Origin: Deltaproteobacteria bacterium
Lineage (GTDB): Bacteria; Desulfobacterota; Desulfobulbia; Desulfobulbales; Desulfocapsaceae
NCBI GenBank assembly: GCA_021779275.1
Contig: JAJYAX010000021.1
Span: 1-10,369, forward strand
Length of the DNA stretch: 10,369 nucleotides
Direction: 5' to 3'
The position numbers and the translations under genes are program-made. How positions within the stretch are numbered: position 1 is the first letter of the stretch; each line of letters begins with the position of its first letter. Under the pieces are notes generated by a model. It saw only the letters and a list, made by a program, of their open reading frames with translations. It ran no database searches and was not told the origin of the DNA. Shown one piece after another: positions 7,743 to 10,369 of this stretch.

Positions 7743-8222
7743 GTGAAAGAAAAGATGGAAGAGAAAACAAATCTGCAGGAAATGTTCGAGCTGCTGAAAG
7801 ACGTTTATGAAAATCTTTTGCCTTTTGACCGCCTGCTCGGCGTTAAAGTCGTCAGTCTCACAGAAACGGATGTCCAGGTCCGGATCGATATGCGGGACGA
7901 GCTGATCGGTAATTTCGTGCGCCGAATTCTGCATGGAGGTGTCATCGCATCGGTGCTGGATCTGACCGGCGGCCTTATTGCCTCAGTGGAACTGGTGAAG
8001 CATATGGAGCATCTGAAAATGGACGAGATCGGCAAGCGCCTGATGAAGATGGGGACCATTGACCTGCGAGTCGATTATCTGAGGGCCGGAGAGGGGAAGT
8101 ATTTCATAGCCTCCGGTTCTGTGCTGCGGAAGGGAAACCGTGTGGCGGTCGTCCGTATGGAACTCTACAATGACCAGAACCTGCTGATTGCCGCCGGAAC
8201 CGGGACCTATCTGGTGGGCTGA
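7743..8222 (+). CDS. yigI: YigI-like hotdog-fold acyl-CoA thioesterase
   Basis: 159 residues from the GTG at 7743, matching the roughly 155 residues of Escherichia coli YigI as I remember it. The shared features are PFDRLLG near residue 27, ILHGGVIASVLD (62-73) with the HGG-type motif of the PaaI thioesterase family, MGTIDLRVDYLRAG (102-115), GNRVAVVRMEL, and the ending GTGTYLVG. The family hydrolyses acyl-CoA thioesters, and YigI has been described as acting on medium to long chains. The exact substrate here is inferred. I chose GTG 7743 because GGGAGG (7728-7733) sits 9 nt upstream and the length then fits the family. The TTG at 7671 would add 24 residues unlike the family, and ATG 7755 has a poorer site. 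The gene stands alone, cytoplasmic, convergent with the next minus-strand gene. Confidence 0.88.
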   Translation: MKEKMEEKTNLQEMFELLKDVYENLLPFDRLLGVKVVSLTETDVQVRIDMRDELIGNFVRRILHGGVIASVLDLTGGLIASVELVKHMEHLKMDEIGKRLMKMGTIDLRVDYLRAGEGKYFIASGSVLRKGNRVAVVRMELYNDQNLLIAAGTGTYLVG

Positions 8223-8254
8223 TCCCGGACCCGGCTGGCTGCAGGAAAATCAAA

Positions 8255-8298
8255 GGCAGACCTGGACTTTTTAGCCTCGGGTCAGCCTTTGGTCTGCC
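8255..8298. terminator. Shared terminator-like inverted repeat between convergent genes
   Basis: GGCAGACC (8255-8262) and GGTCTGCC (8291-8298) are perfect 8-bp complements with a 28-nt loop. On the plus strand GTTCTTCTCTT follows; on the minus strand TTTGATTTT follows. It lies between the ends of the YigI-like gene and the minus-strand secreted protein gene and may serve both. The long loop makes it less certain. Confidence 0.5.
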
Positions 8299-8307
8299 GT
8301 TCTTCTC

Positions 8308-9033
8308 TTATTGATTCCATCTCTTGTGAGGCTCTTGTCCCCCTGGTTGCGCCCCCCGGTGGGAGTTGTGTTGTTGTACCGCTGGTGACTGATGTTGAAA
8401 TCCGGTGTTTTGCCGTTGCACCGCCGGTGACTGATGTCGAAATCCGGTGTTTTGCCGTTGCACCGCCGGTGACTGATGTCGAAATCCGGTGTTTTGCCGT
8501 TGTACCGCCGGTGACGAATGTCGCGCGTCAGGCCGGCGGAATGAATCATGCGGCCGGCGACTAGGCTGCTGCCTTTCCCAATGCCTGCTCCTTTCCCAGC
8601 CCCTCCAGTTCCTTTGGACATGATCGTAGTGCATCCTTTCATAATTCCATTCACGACCGTGCCAACGATGCTCCCTGTAGTCACGCCTCCAGTCCCAGTC
8701 CCTTGGGAAGTGTCTGTAAAAATACGGGACATGTCGATAGTACCCCCAACCTGAATCATAGGAGCGCGAACGATACCAGCGTCCCTCCCACGGACGCCAC
8801 CACCAGCCGTTGTAAAAGAAGATGTCGGCTTCCACGTCAGGTGCGACGTAAACATTCGACCCCGGCAGCACAACCAACTCCGGCGGCCCTCCAAAGACAA
8901 TGGGTGGAGGCAGACCGATGCCAATGCCGATGCCGACATGTACCTCCGCCATGGCTGGAAGAGGGAATGTGCAAACCAGGGCCAACAGCAGTGCCCCCCC
9001 AAGGATCTTTCTTTTTGTAGTGACTGTTTTCAT
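8308..9033 (-). CDS. Secreted Trp/Arg/Tyr-rich protein with C-terminal 14-residue tandem repeats, function unknown
   Basis: 241 residues. A signal peptide is clear: basic MKTVTTKRK, a hydrophobic core GGALLLALVCTF, and a likely cut after AMA (about residue 29), so the product is periplasmic or exported. Next come a Gly/Ile/Pro stretch (GIGIGIGLPPPIVFGG) and VYVAPDVEADIFFYNGWWWR, then a region very rich in Trp, Arg, Tyr and His (80-155). This layout recalls uncharacterised exported proteins common in Geobacter-like bacteria; no function is known to me. Residues 171-226 are four 14-residue repeats, consensus HQSPAVQRQNTGFR, the last degenerate. GAGGAG lies 11 nt before the ATG. The mature protein is strongly basic, so it could bind envelope polymers, nucleic acid or heme, but this is speculation. 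It is monocistronic as far as the sequence shows. Confidence 0.85.
   Translation of the reverse strand: MKTVTTKRKILGGALLLALVCTFPLPAMAEVHVGIGIGIGLPPPIVFGGPPELVVLPGSNVYVAPDVEADIFFYNGWWWRPWEGRWYRSRSYDSGWGYYRHVPYFYRHFPRDWDWRRDYREHRWHGREWNYERMHYDHVQRNWRGWERSRHWERQQPSRRPHDSFRRPDARHSSPAVQRQNTGFRHQSPAVQRQNTGFRHQSPAVQRQNTGFQHQSPAVQQHNSHRGAQPGGQEPHKRWNQ
8356..8523 (-). repeat. 42-nt in-frame tandem repeat in the secreted protein gene
   Basis: Units of 42 nt occupy 8378-8419, 8420-8461 and 8462-8503, with decayed copies on both sides (8504 onward diverges after about 12-20 nt; the part before 8378 keeps only traces). Units two and three differ at one base of 42, and units one and two at two bases, which points to recent duplication. 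The period is 14 codons, so copy-number change keeps the frame. Confidence 0.9.
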
Positions 9034-9254
9034 GATGGTTATATCTCCTCTTTTCTTCTGCCTTCAAGAGCTTTTCTCGGGCTCGCCGGACTCGTGAGGC
9101 GACCTGACGGAATGGAGTCTGCCGCCCCCGAGCCCACCTCATCGTATCTGAAATATTTTCTTCAACGCAGTTTGGAGCACCTCCCTATACTCTACTGCTG
9201 ATGCAGCAACAGTCAAAGGAAAAAAATGAATGCGTTTGGCGAGGCGACGGCGAT
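9034..9254. other. 221-nt spacer between two minus-strand genes
   Basis: It should carry the promoter of the Trp-rich protein gene, but I see no convincing -35/-10 pair. A TTGAAG on the minus strand near 9165 lacks a well-spaced -10. A seven-base T run on the minus strand (9226-9220) follows the muramidase gene but has no stem before it. TGCTG/CAGCA (about 9195-9207) makes a 5-bp hairpin. No gene is supported. Confidence 0.4.
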
Positions 9255-10196
9255 TTAAAGGGCGTCAAAAGCCGGGGAGTTACATGTCTCTTTGAGTTTT
9301 GAAAGCACCTCCGCGTTGATCCCATCAGTAAGAGGGAGTTCATGACTTTCCTGGAATTCATGTAAGGCGGAACGGCTTAGCCGCCCCATGACCCCGTCCA
9401 CCGTACCCGGATGATACCCAAGATAGCCAAGGTAGATCTGGCCGGCGCGAACAAAGAAGTCGGGCAGGGGGCCCGCTGCGAACTTGGCGTAGGCTGCAGC
9501 CAGACGGGTATCATAGCTGTTAATCTCGTAGGACGGCCCGTTGTAGAGACGGGCAAACCTGGTCCAATCGTGGTTGCGAAGGGCCTTGTCAATTCCGCTG
9601 TGGACAATTTCCCCCGCCATGGCGAGCAGCTGATTCCTCTCAGAGATGCACATGGCGGCGACCATGTCCTCCACCTCCGCATATCCACAGGTCCCGGCAT
9701 TAAAACCCATGACCTGTCCTATGCCCCAGGAGGTGCTACGCAGCGCTGCCGTCCGATCCAAGGCCATGGCCCGGCCCAGACGGTCATACTGGTTGGCGCC
9801 ACCAGCCCCATAGCCTCCGGGTGACCGGTTGCTGATGTCGGGATGGGCGACATCGAACCTGCTGTCTGTTTCCCGACTGAAGATATGCCGTTCATACAGA
9901 ATAAAAGGGCGGCGGTCGGGCAAAAATCCGCACCCTCTTGTCTCGACTGTAACTTTAAAGTCATGCATCTGTTCAAACATCTCAGTGATTGCTTTTGGCT
10001 GGGTCAAGCCCTCTCTCCAGGCCTTTTTTTCAACAGTCCCGATAAAAAGGTACTCATTGCCGATAACACCGGGTTTGTATTGCCTGAACATCTCTGTCAA
10101 TAAATGCTCGATTTCATGTCTATGGGCTATGAGCAGATCACAGTATTTGCAGTAACGACAGGTATAGCCGAGGGCTATCGGATACTTAGGGGGCAA
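9255..10196 (-). CDS. Chimeric zinc-ribbon / DUF3380-type N-acetylmuramidase with C-terminal peptidoglycan-binding domain; 5' end in another frame
   Basis: 313 residues if started at TTG 10196, but this is probably not the native start, because the preceding codons (10186-10308) continue the same domain in another frame. Residues 3-80 hold CRYCKYCDLLIAHRHEIE and GNEYLFIGTVEKKAWREG, an uncharacterised cysteine-bearing domain. Residues about 84-240 match the DUF3380/Gp110 endolysin family of N-acetylmuramidases: VETRGCGFLPDRRP with candidate catalytic Glu85, ILYERH, DVAHPDISN, SWGIGQVMGFN, HDWTRFARLYNGPSYE and YDTRLAAAYAKF. Residues 253-302 are a PG_binding_1 domain (YLGYLGYHPGTVDGVMG, SALHEFQ). 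Such enzymes cut the MurNAc-GlcNAc bond of peptidoglycan. There is no signal peptide, so access to the wall would need a holin, secretion by another route or lysis. No holin or phage genes are visible. The domain identities are firm; whether the gene is active is uncertain. Confidence 0.78.
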   Translation of the reverse strand: MPPKYPIALGYTCRYCKYCDLLIAHRHEIEHLLTEMFRQYKPGVIGNEYLFIGTVEKKAWREGLTQPKAITEMFEQMHDFKVTVETRGCGFLPDRRPFILYERHIFSRETDSRFDVAHPDISNRSPGGYGAGGANQYDRLGRAMALDRTAALRSTSWGIGQVMGFNAGTCGYAEVEDMVAAMCISERNQLLAMAGEIVHSGIDKALRNHDWTRFARLYNGPSYEINSYDTRLAAAYAKFAAGPLPDFFVRAGQIYLGYLGYHPGTVDGVMGRLSRSALHEFQESHELPLTDGINAEVLSKLKETCNSPAFDAL

Positions 10197-10308
10197 TGTG
10201 AATCAACAGCGCAACCTTGCGTTGCCCCGTCCTGTCTTTACAAAAAGGGCAACAGGTGAAGCGTTGGTCCGGATAGGGATTGATTACGAAATTATATAAA
10301 GGGGACAT
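10186..10308 (-). pseudogene. Frameshifted N-terminal segment (40 codons) of the zinc-ribbon/muramidase gene
   Basis: From ATG 10308 the frame reads MSPLYNFVINPYPDQ, then FTCCPFCKDRTGQRKVALL and IHIAP, and stops at TAA 10188-10186. Removing one C from the five-C run (plus-strand G run 10189-10193) joins it to the downstream frame as HIAPKYPIALGYTCRYC. That restores a two-part cysteine motif, CPFC (residues 20-23) and CRYC (50-53), as in zinc ribbons, in a 350-residue protein. The split motif is the reason to believe the two parts belong together. No Shine-Dalgarno site precedes ATG 10308. It may be a true frameshift mutation, a sequencing error in the C run, or +1 frameshifting at CCC-TAA. 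Confidence 0.65.
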
Positions 10309-10310
10309 CC

Positions 10311-10369
10311 ATGATAAGTATTGTCAAGAGGAAAACGGAGATTTCCCTTAACCTCCAAGGAATGCTCAG
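10311..10369 (+). CDS. Possible start of a plus-strand gene, cut by the right edge
   Basis: ATG 10311 opens a frame that stays open to the window edge, with N-terminus MISIVKRKTEISLNLQGML. AAAGGGG (10298-10304) lies 6 nt before the ATG, a good ribosome binding site. Nineteen codons are too few to recognise a family. It begins 2 nt from the proposed start of the minus-strand frameshifted gene (10308), which leaves no space for separate promoters, so one of the two starts may be wrong. Confidence 0.3.
   Translation, partial: MISIVKRKTEISLNLQGML

Noticed and set aside
8356..8523. Direct repeats considered as a CRISPR array
   Set aside because: The copies are contiguous with no unique spacers and are inside a coding frame.
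8271..9002. 243-codon minus-strand frame and plus-strand frame 8289-8564 with repeated peptides
   Set aside because: The 42-nt repeat is a multiple of three, so it stays open in several frames. Only the frame starting at 9033 has a signal peptide and a well-placed ribosome binding site.
9220..9258. Minus-strand T run as a terminator, and a 10-codon plus-strand frame from ATG 9226 preceded by AAAGGA
   Set aside because: No stem precedes the T run, and a 10-codon peptide with no downstream plus-strand gene has no support.

Overview
The window looks like chromosomal DNA of a moderately GC-rich Gram-negative anaerobe, most likely a member of the Desulfobacterota (deltaproteobacteria in the old sense; Desulfobulbales- or Geobacter-like). 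That assignment is inference. It rests on the fused threonine-phosphate decarboxylase/cobyric acid synthase, the compact cbiB-cbiA-cbiC block, the FHA-GAF-HD-GYP regulator and the Trp/Arg-rich secreted protein. No phage or plasmid backbone is visible.

Left part (1-4931, plus strand): the end of a cobalamin (vitamin B12) operon. In order it holds a CobD-CobQ fusion cut by the left edge, cbiB, cbiA and cbiC, with gaps of 35 nt, 3 nt and a 1-nt overlap. CbiC and CbiA build cobyrinic acid a,c-diamide. The CobQ half amidates it to adenosylcobyric acid, the CobD half makes the aminopropanol-phosphate arm, and CbiB joins the two. ndk (nucleoside diphosphate kinase) follows after a short spacer with its own possible promoter.

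Middle (5470-8307): ndk converges on a minus-strand FHA-GAF-HD-GYP gene, probably a cyclic-di-GMP phosphodiesterase, with inverted repeats between them. Next come a 400-nt spacer, a complete tRNA-Thr(CGU) with encoded CCA and a strong 14-bp terminator, and then a YigI-like acyl-CoA thioesterase.

Right part (8308-10369): two minus-strand genes. One encodes a secreted Trp/Arg-rich protein with a 42-nt tandem repeat at its C-terminal end. The other encodes an unusual chimera: an N-terminal four-cysteine zinc-ribbon-like domain joined to a DUF3380-type N-acetylmuramidase and a C-terminal peptidoglycan-binding domain. Its first 40 codons lie in another frame (10186-10308) and rejoin the rest if one C is dropped from, or one +1 slip occurs at, a five-C run just before a stop. 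This frameshifted chimera is the most interesting object in the window. A plus-strand reading frame with a good ribosome binding site starts at 10311 and runs off the right edge.
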